Positions 21,879 through 33,700 of a stretch of DNA of 64,000 bases are shown one piece after another (the first letter of the stretch is position 1; every line of letters starts with the position of its first letter). A program made the translations under genes and the position numbers. Source of the stretch: Sorghum bicolor. Lineage: Eukaryota; Streptophyta; Magnoliopsida; Poales; Poaceae. The notes under the pieces were generated by a model. The model saw nothing but the letters and a program-made list of their open reading frames with translations, was not told where the DNA came from and ran no database searches. Location of the stretch: contig NC_012875.2 of the NCBI RefSeq assembly GCF_000003195.3, positions 18,546,398-18,610,397 of the forward strand, in the 5' to 3' direction.

Positions 21879-24516
21879 ATGAATAGAAGACATCTTCCAA
21901 GAAATTTTGTTGACAATCCCGAAGCATTATTCAAGAAGACGAGAGCCAAGCTCAAGAAGAGATCATCAACACTTTAGCAAGAAGCTTCATCCAATCAAAA
22001 AGATCACCGGAACTTGTCTTCAGAGTTCGAGGCCATGGCAAACAAATCAATCCACGAGTTCTCAGCTCCCACTACGGACAACATCCGCACTGGACCTGCT
22101 GCAGAGATCGACAGCAACTTTGAGCTCAAGCCTGGACTTATCAACATGGTGCAATCCAACCAGTTCTGTGGGAAGGCACACGAAGATGCTAGTGCTCATT
22201 TACAACACTTCCTGGAGATTTGCAACACATTCACCATATCAGGAGTTTCCAAAGATGCTATACTACTTCGCCTCTTCCCATTCTCACTGTTAGGGAGAGG
22301 GAAGCAGTGGTTCTACGCTACAAAGGAGAAGAATACTACATGGGCACTCTGCTCAACAAACTTCCTGGCTAAGTTCTTTCCCATGGGCAAGACCAATGCT
22401 CTCCGTGGGAAGATTACAAGTTTTTAGCAACAAAATGATGAATCTGTTCCAGAAGCATGGGAGCGCTTTCAAGACTACATCCTAGAATGTCCCCATCATG
22501 GAATGGAGAGTTGGCTATTGATGCAGACATTTTATCATGGGCTCGGCAACAGTGCCCGAGAGACCATGGATGCTGCAGCTGGAGGAGCATTCTTATCACT
22601 TACCATACCACAAGCCACAGCTCTTGTGGAGAAGATGGCGTCCAACTAAGGCTGGAATGAAGAGAGGACCCAGACACGCAAGAGAGGTGGAGGTATGCAT
22701 CAGCTCAAGGAGGTAGACATGCTGTCTGCAAAAGCTAGACATGCTCATGAAGAAGCTCGACGATAGAGCTAGAGATAAGAAAGAAGCTATGCACATCTAC
22801 GACTCTCACATGACTTGTGAGGAGTGTGGAGATACTGGACACTCAGGCAATCACTGCCCTGAGATACTTGAGGATGTGAACTACATCAACAACAACAACA
22901 ACAACTACAACCGTCCTCAACAAAATCAAGGTTGGAATCAACAGAGGCCTAACTACTCAGGTAATTATCAAGGTAACAATTCTTACAACAATAATAATAA
23001 TTTTCCACCTTTGAGAGAGTTAGTGTCTAATCAAGGAAAGCTAATGCATAATCTATCTAAGAAATTGGCATCTAATGATAAAATGCTAGAAAATATAAAT
23101 AATAGAATGGATAATTTCTCTACTACCATCAAGAATCAAATTAGCTTTAATAAAATGATTGAATCCTAGTTAAATCAAATAGCTGCTGCTGTTCCTGCTA
23201 CTAACCCCGGTATACCATCACAACCGGAAGGATTAGAATCTACAAATCTTGTAGACATGTTTGATGCAGGTAATTGGAGTAACCCCGTCACTGAATTCTC
23301 TACTGACCTTCTTCCGGTCAAGAGAGGCGATCCAGGACGCCCCGTCATCCCGATCTCCATCGGCATGGTGGACATCCCAGAAGCACTCTGCGACTTTGGC
23401 TCCAGCGTCAACATTATACCCAGGGTACTCTATGAGAAATTCTTTACATATCCTTTATTAGAAACAACCATGTGTTTGCAGTTTGCAGATCAGACGATAA
23501 CTTTCCCAAAAGGAATAGTGAAGAACCTTTGTGTCCGAGTTGGTACCTTGTATGCCCCAGCAGACTTCATAGTGGTAGAGACCGGTAACGATGAGAGAGC
23601 ACCCATCATCTTAGGGAGGCCATTCTTGAACACCTCGGGAGCTATCATCTACGCTAGTGCTGCCAGGATCAGTTTCTACGTCAAAGGGAGGAAGGAGACA
23701 TTTTTCTTCAAGAACAAGACTACACAAATTCCAGATCAATCCAGACGTGAGTCAAGGAAGAGGACCAACAGGAGGAATAGGAACAAGCAAGTGTGGACCG
23801 AGTCAGCTAAGATGGTCACTGTAGTTCATGGAGGCCAAGATCACCAACTTAAGTCACCACTTTTGACCAAGAAGGATGACCCAGGAATGCCAAGCATCTA
23901 CTGCTCCATAAATGGATACAACTTCTACAAGACGACTTGTGACACCGGATCGGGCGTCAACATAATGGCCACAGTCACCTATCGGCTCTTGTTCGGAACC
24001 ATGCCACTAAAACCAACATACATTCAGCTCCAGATGGCAGATCAGACGTTTCGAGAGGTTAAAGGAATAGTAAGTGGTGTCCCAGTCAAAATAGACGATC
24101 ATTTTGTCTACACAGACTTTCAGGTTATTGACATGGGAGAAGATGAGTACGATCCACCCGTCATCCTTGGAAGACCGCTCCTCAGCACCGTTAAAGCAAT
24201 TATCTACATTGGAACTGGAGAAGTCCATATGCACTTCCCCTCAGAGAAGGTACGCCATTATGTTACTGACCCTAACTACATCTTTGAAGAATCTAAGCAG
24301 GTCAGAAAGAGACACAACCGCAACCAGAGGAGGCAAATCATCAAGGATGGATGGGCAGACTACGAAGGAGAAGTTGCAAGGTCAGAAGACGTACAGTTTA
24401 AACAAAATTATCCAGAGGAGACCGTAGCACTGAGTCAGGTATGGAAAGAGAAGATAACTATACATGAAGAGGAGGCGCCGCTGGAAGTACCGACTACGCC
24501 ACCCAACGAATCCTAG
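21879..24516 (+). pseudogene. Element B gag-protease with two tandem retropepsin domains
   Basis: Starts at ATG 21879 (MNRRHLPRNFVDNPEALF). Retrotrans_gag-type domain (NFELKPGLINMVQSNQF ... NFLAKFFPMGKTNAL), CCHC knuckle CEECGDTGHSGNHC (CX2CX4HX4C) near 22819-22860, an Asn-rich linker, then two protease-like domains. The first has CDFGSSVNI (catalytic-type Asp at 23392) and ILGRPFLNT; the second has CDTGSGVNIM (Asp at 23941) and ILGRPLLST. The part from 22741 to 24516 is open except for a TAG at 23167. Upstream there are three further stops (near 21975, 22425, 22648) and a frameshift near 22730. Gag would form particles and the protease would cut precursors; RT must come from another element. 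Confidence 0.8.
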
Positions 24517-26668
24517 GACAATTAAGAAAGAGGAGAGTCCTGTTCGGAGGACTTAAAAACACCGAACGCCTTGCCAAGAGGTAAACTTGGTAGTTATCCT
24601 TTCCCTTTCAATTAGTTTACTTAGTTAATCATGTTCGTACTATCTTAAAAAGAAAATAAAAATGTGAAAAACAGTAAGTCCCATGTGAGTATACGAGTGG
24701 CATGAAACCCATAAGTACAATCACTGTGGTGGCATAAAAATAAAAATTTCTTTTCTGCTTTATAAAACGAAAATATAAAAACAGGGAGTAATAACTGTTA
24801 AGGAGTCTCAACATGATAAAGGCTAGATATTTATGCTAACACTTAATCAGTTCCACAAGCTTTATTGTCTATTTGAGCTCCACAGAATTTAAGAATCAAG
24901 AAGACTAGCAGACGGAGGACATTCTAATCGCTGTCAGAATGCTGCTGACTTTCAAATACACCTCTGCCACCTGCTAGCTACATCAAGAGAAATTACGTCA
25001 AAATTCAGCTTGGGGGAGAGCACCCCCATTTATCTCGATAAGTATTTCTATCTATCTATCTTTATACTCTTACTATATTAAATATAAATAACTATGAAAA
25101 ACCAAATAAAGATTTTATGCTTATATATATATCTTTTGCTTAGTGTGTTTAATAAATAAATAAAGTGGCTATGCTAATCTGTATCTAAATAAAACTCTAG
25201 CATGGATATGATGAATAGTTGCTCTGCCTAATTTTAAAATTTGAAGTTCTCTCTCAAGTTTAGACATGACTGTTATAATTTAAAGCTTGCTCTAGACCTA
25301 AACTTGTGGGATGAAAACTTGATCTAAAGTCTAAATTGTTAACGGATATGATATGGGAAGGCTGAGCTCCTGTTTATCTGTTCCTAGAGATGCTAGAATT
25401 CTGGAGAATTTTATCTTTGAAAATCTTTAAAATGTTGCATGATGAGTTCCTGTATGTGAGAGTTTAAATTCCTACCACAGCCATATATACATGTTTGCTA
25501 GACTTTGAGCCACACATTTACTATTTACTACTTATGAGCATTGAGTATGGTCAAGCTGTGTAGACCCTTAGGAGCTTGTCATGTGGTTAAATCAAGATTT
25601 CACTTGCACGTTCACTCATATATGCTACTTCTACTCCTGAAGTACCATCCACATATATCCACTCATTTCCATCTCCAGAATCACCTAAAAATATTCTACT
25701 CCTAATCCGGGAGAGAATAACCAAAAATATTTCTGTTTTCCCTTGTGAAATAAATGCTCAAGTTATCTTTTTACTACCACTTGCTATATTATCTCAAGAG
25801 ATGAGTGCTCTAAAAAAAATAAGAAATACGAGGAAATAAAAAGGGGCAAGTGCCCGGAACCTCAAAAGAAAAGAAAAAGTGAGACGAGAGGTAAAAATGG
25901 ACAAGTGTCCGACAGTAGAATTAGGGGTACAAGATACCCACCTGAGAGAAAAGAAAAAGAAGAGCATCTCATTCTCCTCACTATTCAAAAAGCAAGGAAG
26001 GTATGTATCCCCTCAAAGAGCAAAAGTAGAATTAGACTTCCACCATTGTTATCACCATCATCACCATACACCATTCATTCGCCACACATGCACATCTTGA
26101 TTTGGCTTATTGATTTGTTTCTTTGGATCCATGGTTTGACTATACAATACATGTCTTGTAAGTATGTATACTTTATCTCCCACCTATGAGCTCCAGATAT
26201 TAAAGCCTTATTAGAGTAGGGTGAGAGAGAAGGCAATGTCACTATGCCTTATACCACAAATACTATATATCTTGAGAGAAGGCATATACCATCACTGTCT
26301 TGGTAAGGATCCATAAATACCACAAAAGAGAGATATGAGAGAATCATACAAGGAATCTCTGAGTTTTATTTGAAAATCTGCAAAAACCCCAGAGCTATAG
26401 CTGATCAAGAATAAGAGACATGGCACTTGACTAGACTGTTCTATCTTTTAACTACTCAAGACAGAAGTGACGGTTACAAGTCCCATAGTGAAAGGTAAAG
26501 TAAGTAAGTTTTAAGTCTTGACAGTTTACTCTAACTCAGAGATGAGATCTTATTTAAAAAAAGAAGCATGTGTACCGTCAATTTTTTAAAAGATATTGCA
26601 ACAACTTATGAACCATAGCTGAGTCTATCCTTGCTCAGGGACGAGCAAGAGGTAAGCTTGGGGGAGTT
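24517..26668 (+). other. 3' UTR of element B
   Basis: About 2.1 kb, AT-rich, no gene. Contains a CAGCTTGGGGGAGAG polypurine-like block (25006-25020), the conserved hairpin cluster at 25844-25939, and the terminal PPT AAGCTTGGGGGAG (26654-26666). Small ORFs at 25879-26189 run across the hairpins and are not conserved in frame between copies. Confidence 0.65.
25844..25939 (+). other. Hairpin cluster in element B 3' UTR
   Basis: Three perfect small hairpins: GGGC-AAGT-GCCC (25844-25855), GGAC-AAGT-GTCC (25899-25910) and GGGTA-CAAGA-TACCC (25925-25939). The first two have the same AAGT loop on different stems. The order and spacing are kept in A1 (7973-8127) and B' (49380-49473). Confidence 0.55.
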
Positions 26669-28322
26669 TGTTGACGGTCCTTAAGTATCAAATTTAATTA
26701 TCAATTAAATAAAGAAAAGGATCCAAATGAAATCAACATCTAGACTTAGGGTTTTATCTGATAGAATTCCACGAGTTTTGGTATTTGTCTATTTCTACAG
26801 GAGGTTATCAGGAAATACGGAAGAAAGGCCCACACGTCGGGATTACATAGAGATATTAACGTGCCGCGCAATTATCTTACATCTAGAAGACTCCAGAAGC
26901 CACGAGACCGAAGCGGAGACGAAACGGGGCCAGAGGCAGGGCGCCCGCCCTATTCCCCTGGGCGCCCGCCCCCTCCCTGAGTCCAATCAGGACTCTGCTT
27001 CGTGGGAGATCTCCACTGACCTAAAGGATGAATCTAAACCATACAATCTATGTCGGTTTGATCCAACGGCCCATATTCACTTGAAGGGACTATAAAACCA
27101 GACCTCCTGGCCCCTTGAGGAGAGAGCCTCTCAACCCTAATTCATTGTTCCTCAAGGGAGAAGAAGCCTCTGATCAAGATTAGAGCCACCACATCAATTA
27201 GATATCTAGATTAGCATAGCTACATAGGATTAGAACTAGAAGGAGTCAATCTTCGATTAGTTTCCGGATCTGTCAGGAGGATTCTTGGTAATTCTCTAAT
27301 TGTTCTTCTAATTGCTTTCTAATTATCTTTGTTCTTCAATATTATGAATATGACTTTGCTCTACTTCAATATATTGCTTATGACTTTGCTCTACTTGCTT
27401 ATATTCAAGATTATATTGTTCTTAGTTTATCATACTTATGTACTTGGCTTAGTTAGATTGGATCTATATACATGCTTAGGATCGTATAGCGTTTATCCAT
27501 CGGATCCATGGGTAAATGATATATATTGTGTAGGCGTGGTGCTCATACCGTATTTATCTACGATTGTACCCAATATGCCAGATCGTGGGGTAGTTCGTGA
27601 TAGTGACAGCTTCATTGATTCTTATATAGTCCCCCTCTCGTGTATTGGGCTGGCAGAGCAATATTATTACAGGGGAGTGATTGCTATGTTTCTCATTTAC
27701 CTTGCTAATATCACTATGCATGGGCGTAGTCTTGTCTCACAATGATTGCTATGTATGCTTGCACTAATTATGATAATGCTAGACTATATAGTTGAGAATA
27801 ACTTAGGGAATATTCTTGTAGTTCGTTCTAATACCATGCTAATGACTTTCTAGAGTATCTAATTGAGGTGCTTATCATATTTATTATGTGGCTAGATCAG
27901 ATTAATTATCTTTGTCACTATTCATTATTTCATATATCCTTTATGTGACACTTATCCCTGTATGCAAGAGTTAGATATAATGTTATCAATTATACATGAA
28001 ATGATAGATGCTCAATCTCATATTCTATTGTGTAATCAATAGTGATGATTGTTAATCCCTTCCCAGTGGTAAAAATATAAATAACGATACCTGGAATACT
28101 TCCCGGTTAAAATGCTACATCGGTATTAATCTGTGCGCTTGCAGATCCCAGTCATTATTTATTTAGAAGAGCAATTGCATATTTCAATACCGCGTCTCTT
28201 ATGTCATGCTGGGGATGACAACTTGACTTAAGTGGTGTGAGGGATAGGTTTGGCATTTTTGGCACCGTTACTAGATTTAGAACTTAGTCTACTTTTGGTA
28301 ATGATGTTAAGAATACCCAACA
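26669..28322 (+). repeat. 3' LTR of element B
   Basis: 1654 bp, TGTTGACGG...AATACCCAACA, TATAAAA at 27091-27097. Ends directly against the TSD ACGTC. Confidence 0.95.
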
Positions 28323-28327
28323 ACGTC

Positions 28328-29189
28328 CTACCACTGGTGCCCTGGACTGAGACGATCCGGCTCCAAAAGCCCTCTTGCATGACTTGGATGAACTATAGTT
28401 GTTATTATCGTTCTCTTGGGTCAGGCAGTCACTGATGTAGGCATTAAAGGTAGCCCGAGCCCCTGTACCCATGGTCTTCAACATCTCTGGGTTCAAGCCT
28501 CTCTGGAAACTAGCGATCTTCTTGGCCTCTGTGTTCACAAACTCGGGAGCGTAACGAGCGAGATTATTAAAAGCGTGCAGATACTCTTTCACAGACTTAG
28601 TCCCCTGAGACAGCTTCATGAACTCTCCAACCTTCATTTCCACCACACCCGGAGGAATATAATTCCCCCGAAAGGCGGTGGTGAAGCGGTTCCAGGTGAT
28701 CGAGGTCCCCTCTGGGTAGGTGGTGCGATGATGGGACCACCATATCCCAGCAGGCCCCTGCAACTGATGCGCTGCATACTCAGCCACGAGCTCTTCAGTC
28801 ATTCGAAGGAGACGGAACTTCTGCTCCATGGTGTTAATCCACTCATCTGCCTCGAGCGGTTCTAGGGCCTCCTTAAAGACTGGTGGTTTAGTATCCATGA
28901 AGTCCATGAAAGAGCTGTACTGATTTACTTCACGGCCGCCCTAGTTATCCCCACGGCGGGTGTTGTCAGCGATATTGCGCAGGGCTTCTTCCATGTTGCA
29001 CTGCATTTGCTCCATGTTGCGTTGGCTCCCTAGAAACTGCGCGAAAAACACGTCCGCAGTGTATGGAGGAGGTGGTGGTGGTGGCGGTGATGGTACTCTT
29101 TCTTCATTCCTATGAGCCCCACCTCTGGAGGAACCTGCTCCAAGACCAGGGTTGCTGTTACCCCCGCCACGTGTTTGCACCATCTGCAT
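28328..29189 (-). pseudogene. C1 gag, N-terminal part
   Basis: From ATG 29189 (MQMVQTRGGGNSNPG) leftward to the element B insertion. Proline-rich head, then a Retrotrans_gag domain (EWINTMEQKFRLLRMTEE, AGIWWSHHRTTYPEG, FNNLARYAPEFVNTEAKKI). One in-frame TAG at 28941-28943. Once the 8263 inserted bases are discounted, the frame continues into the zinc knuckle near 19900. This gag would form the particle of chromovirus C1. Confidence 0.85.
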
Positions 29190-29519
29190 GCGTCAATGAT
29201 AAGTAGTCGTTAGGAGTTGCTATCAATGGTAGACATATGTAGAATCATGCTGTACTGAATTTACTGAGGAGAATAAATTCGCATAATAAACAGAGGCACA
29301 ACAATTCATCATCCACACACAACATCACTAACAGATTACTTAACATTTGAGCAACAAGGTTCGCATACATCCAAAATTGCCAGCATACATACACTGGACT
29401 TTCAGTGTTAACACAGCTCAACATATAGAGTCTTACACAACAACGATCCGGTAGATTACAAGACATGCCATGCAACAATAACAGCAAAAGACGGAGGACT
29501 AGCTCTAGAGCCCTAACAT
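29190..29519 (-). other. Spacer between C1 upstream ORF and gag
   Basis: AT-rich interval. It could be an intron or leader joining the two ORFs; no clear ORF is seen. Confidence 0.4.
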
Positions 29520-30562
29520 CTACTCGCTATGGTCACTGTCCATGCCGGAGCCTTCCTCGTCCTCATCTCCACTAGCGGCTGCCTCCATTCTGGGTCCTCA
29601 TCCATCTCATCCTCAGAATCCAACTCAGCTGCTCCAGGCAGGTGGTGAGGGTGAAGCTGGTTATGCAGCTGGTGGATCTCCTCATGTAGGTTCTCATTGT
29701 ACTCCTCAGCATTAGCTAGCTGCTGCTCAAGCTCTAGCTATTGGGCCCTCAAGGTGTTCTCCTCGTGCCAGGCTTCATTCCTCTGACCAAGCACATGAAC
29801 TAGCATACGCTTGTAGTTCCTGTGAGCGGTGGTCACCCTGTCCCTCTGCTCCCTCATTGCGAGCAGATCCTGACTCAGCTCACTGTTCTTCTGGACTGCC
29901 TGGTCCCTCTCCAGAGTCACACGGGCCAACTCTGCCTACAGCCTCTCAACGTCACTGTCAAACTCACGCTGTAGCTGGCGCTTCTCATCCTGAACTGTGA
30001 GAAGAGACCCCGACAAGCGTCCCAAACAACGCGCTAGACCCCCATAGGTCTTCATCAAGGCAAACATAGCACTCATAGCTGTGCTGTCACTGTACTGATC
30101 CTCATCTGCACTCCTCTCTAGAGCATTTACCTTGGACTGATCCCACACCGAAGTGTAGGGGTCACCCCGGGGAAACACCCCAGCGAAGGTATGGGCCAGC
30201 TCCTACGGAAACCTCTCCATAATATCCCTCAGAACCGCAAAAGCAGCCCTGCTGGCACCCTGGAAAGGCGTGGTACCACGGGACTCGTACACCTAACCAC
30301 CCCAGGCGGAGTCACCTCTACTGGTAGGGACCACTGCCTCGATCCCCACTAGGGTATCGTCACCAAGCTGCTCCTTTTTCCAATAGTAGCGAGGTTCCCT
30401 TCCTTCGGGATACCCCATCGAACTGAGCACTCTCCAAAGCAAGGTAGGCATCCCAAACTCCTCTAGGAACTTGCTCTTATGACGCAAGCTCCTAGATGCC
30501 AACTGATGGCAAGGGGCCCGCCCACCAGTGGACTTGCGAGCGGTGAGCCTAGTGCGTGCCAT
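29520..30562 (-). pseudogene. C1 upstream ORF: histone H3 tail-like N-terminus, coiled coil, acidic tail
   Basis: Minus-strand ORF of about 347 codons starting at ATG 30562. Its first residues, MARTRLTARKSTGGRAP, match the N-terminus of histone H3 (MARTKQTARKSTGGKAP) at 14 of 17 positions; QLA and R26 also align further on. The K9 context ARKS is kept, while K4, K14 and K23 are Arg and K18 and K27 are His. No histone fold follows: there is a Trp/Tyr-containing segment, then long helices rich in Gln, Glu and Arg (likely coiled coil, about residues 130-290) and an acidic end after a frameshift near 29600. Four in-frame stops, all TAG (30293, 30203, 29936, 29738). It lies upstream of gag in the same element as the chromodomain integrase. 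The function is unknown to me; chromatin mimicry is inference. Confidence 0.75.
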
Positions 30563-30738
30563 CTGCTGAAAATATAATACCTTGGGTAAGACTGAGGATT
30601 ATCTTATATTATCTTAATTAAAATTGGGACAGATTTAAATAAGGGGAGGAAGTAAGCAATGATATGGAATGAACATGATGCATGCACGGACTTACGATCT
30701 CACAAACTTAGAAAAGAAAAGTAATACTAATCGGTATA
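30563..30738 (-). other. C1 leader fragment
   Basis: Untranslated stretch upstream of the H3-like ORF, cut by the C2 LTR. The C1 PBS and 5' LTR are not in view and should lie beyond C2. Confidence 0.4.
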
Positions 30739-33700
30739 TGTGGTGTCGCACCCAGTTTTGATAACAAAACCAAGTACTCAAATATGTGCGCCCAGGATGT
30801 CCAAACACACATATTATCACAAATTGTAAATATATGAAAGTACTTTATTACATCGCATATTCAACTTAAACATCTCACATAGTCTTGCTCATTGGCAGCA
30901 TTGTTACATAAAGTGGAAAGCTAAGCCCTTGCTGCCACAGGGACACCAACTGGTGAACACCAGCACTCTAGAAGTCCTGGACATCTTCAGGGAACTCCTC
31001 AGTACACACATCTGTTACCCATCCGGGATTTTCATTGAAATATAAACAAGTGTAAGCGCACCATGCTTAGCAAGTGTAACATAGGGGTATATGAAGGCTC
31101 AAAGGCTTGACTCGGTTTAACAGCGATTAGCATTTCAGTTGGTCATATTTTATTACCCAAGACTTGCTACTTTTAATGAGAGACCAACCCTAGTTACATA
31201 AGTGTTAATCAAAGTTATTACCTTTCCCAAGTATAGCCAAGTAACCGCTAACCAAGAAGGATCTAGGCCGCTCATGACCGAGAGCTCGGCCTGCAGAAAT
31301 TGTACAACTTTACCCCCGAGCCGTGGTTCCCTAGTGTCGGGGTTTGCAAGGCCCACACCACTTCTACCGAGGAAGTGTGACCAGGTTCCACTACTTAACC
31401 TTTCACTAGTCACCCTAACAAAATAGTAGCTGCGAGGTTTCAGTGGCAAGTGTGCATAAACGACCTCCTTCAAGAGGCACATGTGGCCGCGGCACTGTAC
31501 ACACCCAGGTAGGAGTGACATCTATACAACACGAGGCACCCCCTCTAGCGCCTTTCGGTAACTACTGATTTGCTAGAGACATACTAGTTATATGATTAAG
31601 GTCAGAGCCATTTGTCTCTTGGGATTGTACTTGACCTCCTGGGTAGCCGCTTCAGGATTAAGTCCTTATGGAGAGGAATCTAGAGCTTCCAAAACCCAAG
31701 CTCTAGCCCCCTGAACCAAGTTACTAGAACATATTTTGTCACATTGCATATACCAATTAATCTGGTTAATTTATTAACTTGGGTTTTTAAGTGTAGCAGC
31801 AACTACCTAAATAAACGCACACCTTCCCACGGGTATCAAGGATTTGTGGTCAAAATTATCTAGGGAAAGTCCTTATAGGTATTTCAATTTAGACACATGC
31901 ATATGTATGAATTAAATAATATTCATAGGTACAAGGAAGCCTATATTACACTTGCCTTCCTCAAAAGTTTCCTCCTGGTAGAGCTCCACAAACTGCTCCT
32001 CAACCACCCCAACCTGATCTCCTTCTATTCATGATCCAAACACCAATCAAGCATCCAGTCCAATCATCACATGCATACAAATAAAGTTCTATTAGAACAG
32101 TACACCAAACAGTAAAAACAGTGACTGAAAGATATATAAATCTACTCTACGCCTTTCTACGAACACATGAGCGAAAGAATCACTCTAATCGGACTTAAAA
32201 CGTGAAAGTTATGCATAAAACAAAATGAATGGCAGTTCTGTGAATAAACTGAATCAAAAACGAATTAAAAATAATTAAAACTAAATTTCCAATGGTTCTG
32301 GACTGCGCACACTATTATATAAAAGTACAAGGTTTAAAACGGAAGAAAATAGGATTAAAAAGAAATACTTTTGAACTAAGTTGGACTGCGGGTTGATTTG
32401 CTTGAAACAGGGGGTTAAAGCGCAATACTCCCAACGGTCCGTGGCTGACCGCGCTGCTGGCCGGCAGAGGGGCCACGTGGCGTGCTGGGGTTGGCTCGGT
32501 CCACCACTGTGCGTGTGGACCGGCCGACCGAGCGCCCGTGGACCGCGCCCATGGCCCACGGTGGACCGGTTACATAACCCCGAAGGGGTATGTAATCTGG
32601 GCCGTTAGAAACAGATCGGATGGCCCTGGCTGAAAGGAGGCGGGGCGCTCGCCTGAGCCGAGGCCGACCACGGCGGCGCCATTGCCGCCGACGAGGTGAC
32701 CTCCTTGGAGCTCGCCGGAAACACGTTCCTGGCCACGCCAAATAAAAAGGATACTACCACGGTGACCAGCGCGACGAGGAGAACGCGGTAGGGTAAAAAG
32801 AAAGGGAGGGGAGCACGTCGGGACGACGGCCCTGCGGCGGTGCCACTTCTGCGCCCTCGGAGAGCCTCAAATTCGGCGTTAGAGCGCCCTAAATTCACGA
32901 TTAAAGACATGGGGAGCATCGGGGCTATACTGCGTTCCCGTTGGAGGTGTTCGCAGCGTCTGGGAAAACTCCGAGCGGCGTGGCCACGAGCGAGGCAGAC
33001 TGGGAAGAGAGAGACAGCGACGATGAGCTCGGTTTTGACCAAATCATGAAGAAAGGTAGAGGGGAAGTGTACCGACGGCCGCGGTATCGCCAGGCGAACG
33101 CGTTGCGCACGTTCGTAGCGTCCACCGTGCCCCGAAGACGGAGAATTTGGGGGGGGGGGGGTTGAGCTTGGTTTACGAACGGAAGGGGGGAAGGAGAGCT
33201 CGGCCGCGAGCTTTATAGGGTGAGCAGGGGCACTGAGGGGTCGAACGCTCGGGTGATTAAGCCCGGCATCAAGGCGGCTTGAAGGCCGATTGATGGCCTC
33301 CGTCAATCGGAGCTTGAAGGCGGGGGGGGGGGGGAAGAAGTGATGGCGTTGAATGCCGCCGCACGCTCCCGGCTCAGCGAGGAAGAAAAGGGAGACGCTG
33401 ATGAGCGGGCCCCACGATGCAGTGAGAGGGAGAGGGGAAGGGAGTGCGCCGACAGGCGGGCCCTACTGCGTAGTGAGAGGGGGAAGGGGGAGGGCGCGCG
33501 GGCTGTCTGCGGCGGAGCGGGCCGCGCCACTGAGCTGCGTGCGCGTCGCGGGCGAGGGGCGAGGAGCTGGGCCCCCAATGGCCCAAGGCCAGGGGTGAGC
33601 GCGTGGTATAGCCGGGCCAGGGTTTGGGGCTGGCCAAAATCGGTGAAGGGGATAAAAATAAAAGAAAAACTCTTTTATATTTTTCAGGCTGTAAATTTAA

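Larger units (their letters stand above)
20060..28327 (+). mobile_element. Complete Athila-like element B (20065-28322) with TSD
   Basis: Two 1654-bp LTRs (20065-21718, 26669-28322), PBS, gag-protease ORF, long 3' UTR and PPT. Direct repeats ACGTC lie at 20060-20064 and 28323-28327, proving a single insertion into the C1 gag. It has no reverse transcriptase, RNase H or integrase, so it is non-autonomous. The first ~235 bases of the two LTRs differ at about 10 sites by eye; the rest looks closer. Confidence 0.95.

Noticed and set aside
22888..22912. AAC microsatellite
   Set aside because: It is coding sequence for the Asn-rich linker of the element B polyprotein.
25879..26189. Small ORFs across the hairpin cluster (also 7799-8200 and 49199-49552)
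   Set aside because: Frames differ between copies while the hairpins are kept, so RNA structure explains conservation better than protein.
29520..30562. A true histone H3 gene or pseudogene
   Set aside because: Similarity ends after the tail; there is no alphaN helix or histone fold, and the rest is coiled coil and acidic sequence in a retroelement context.
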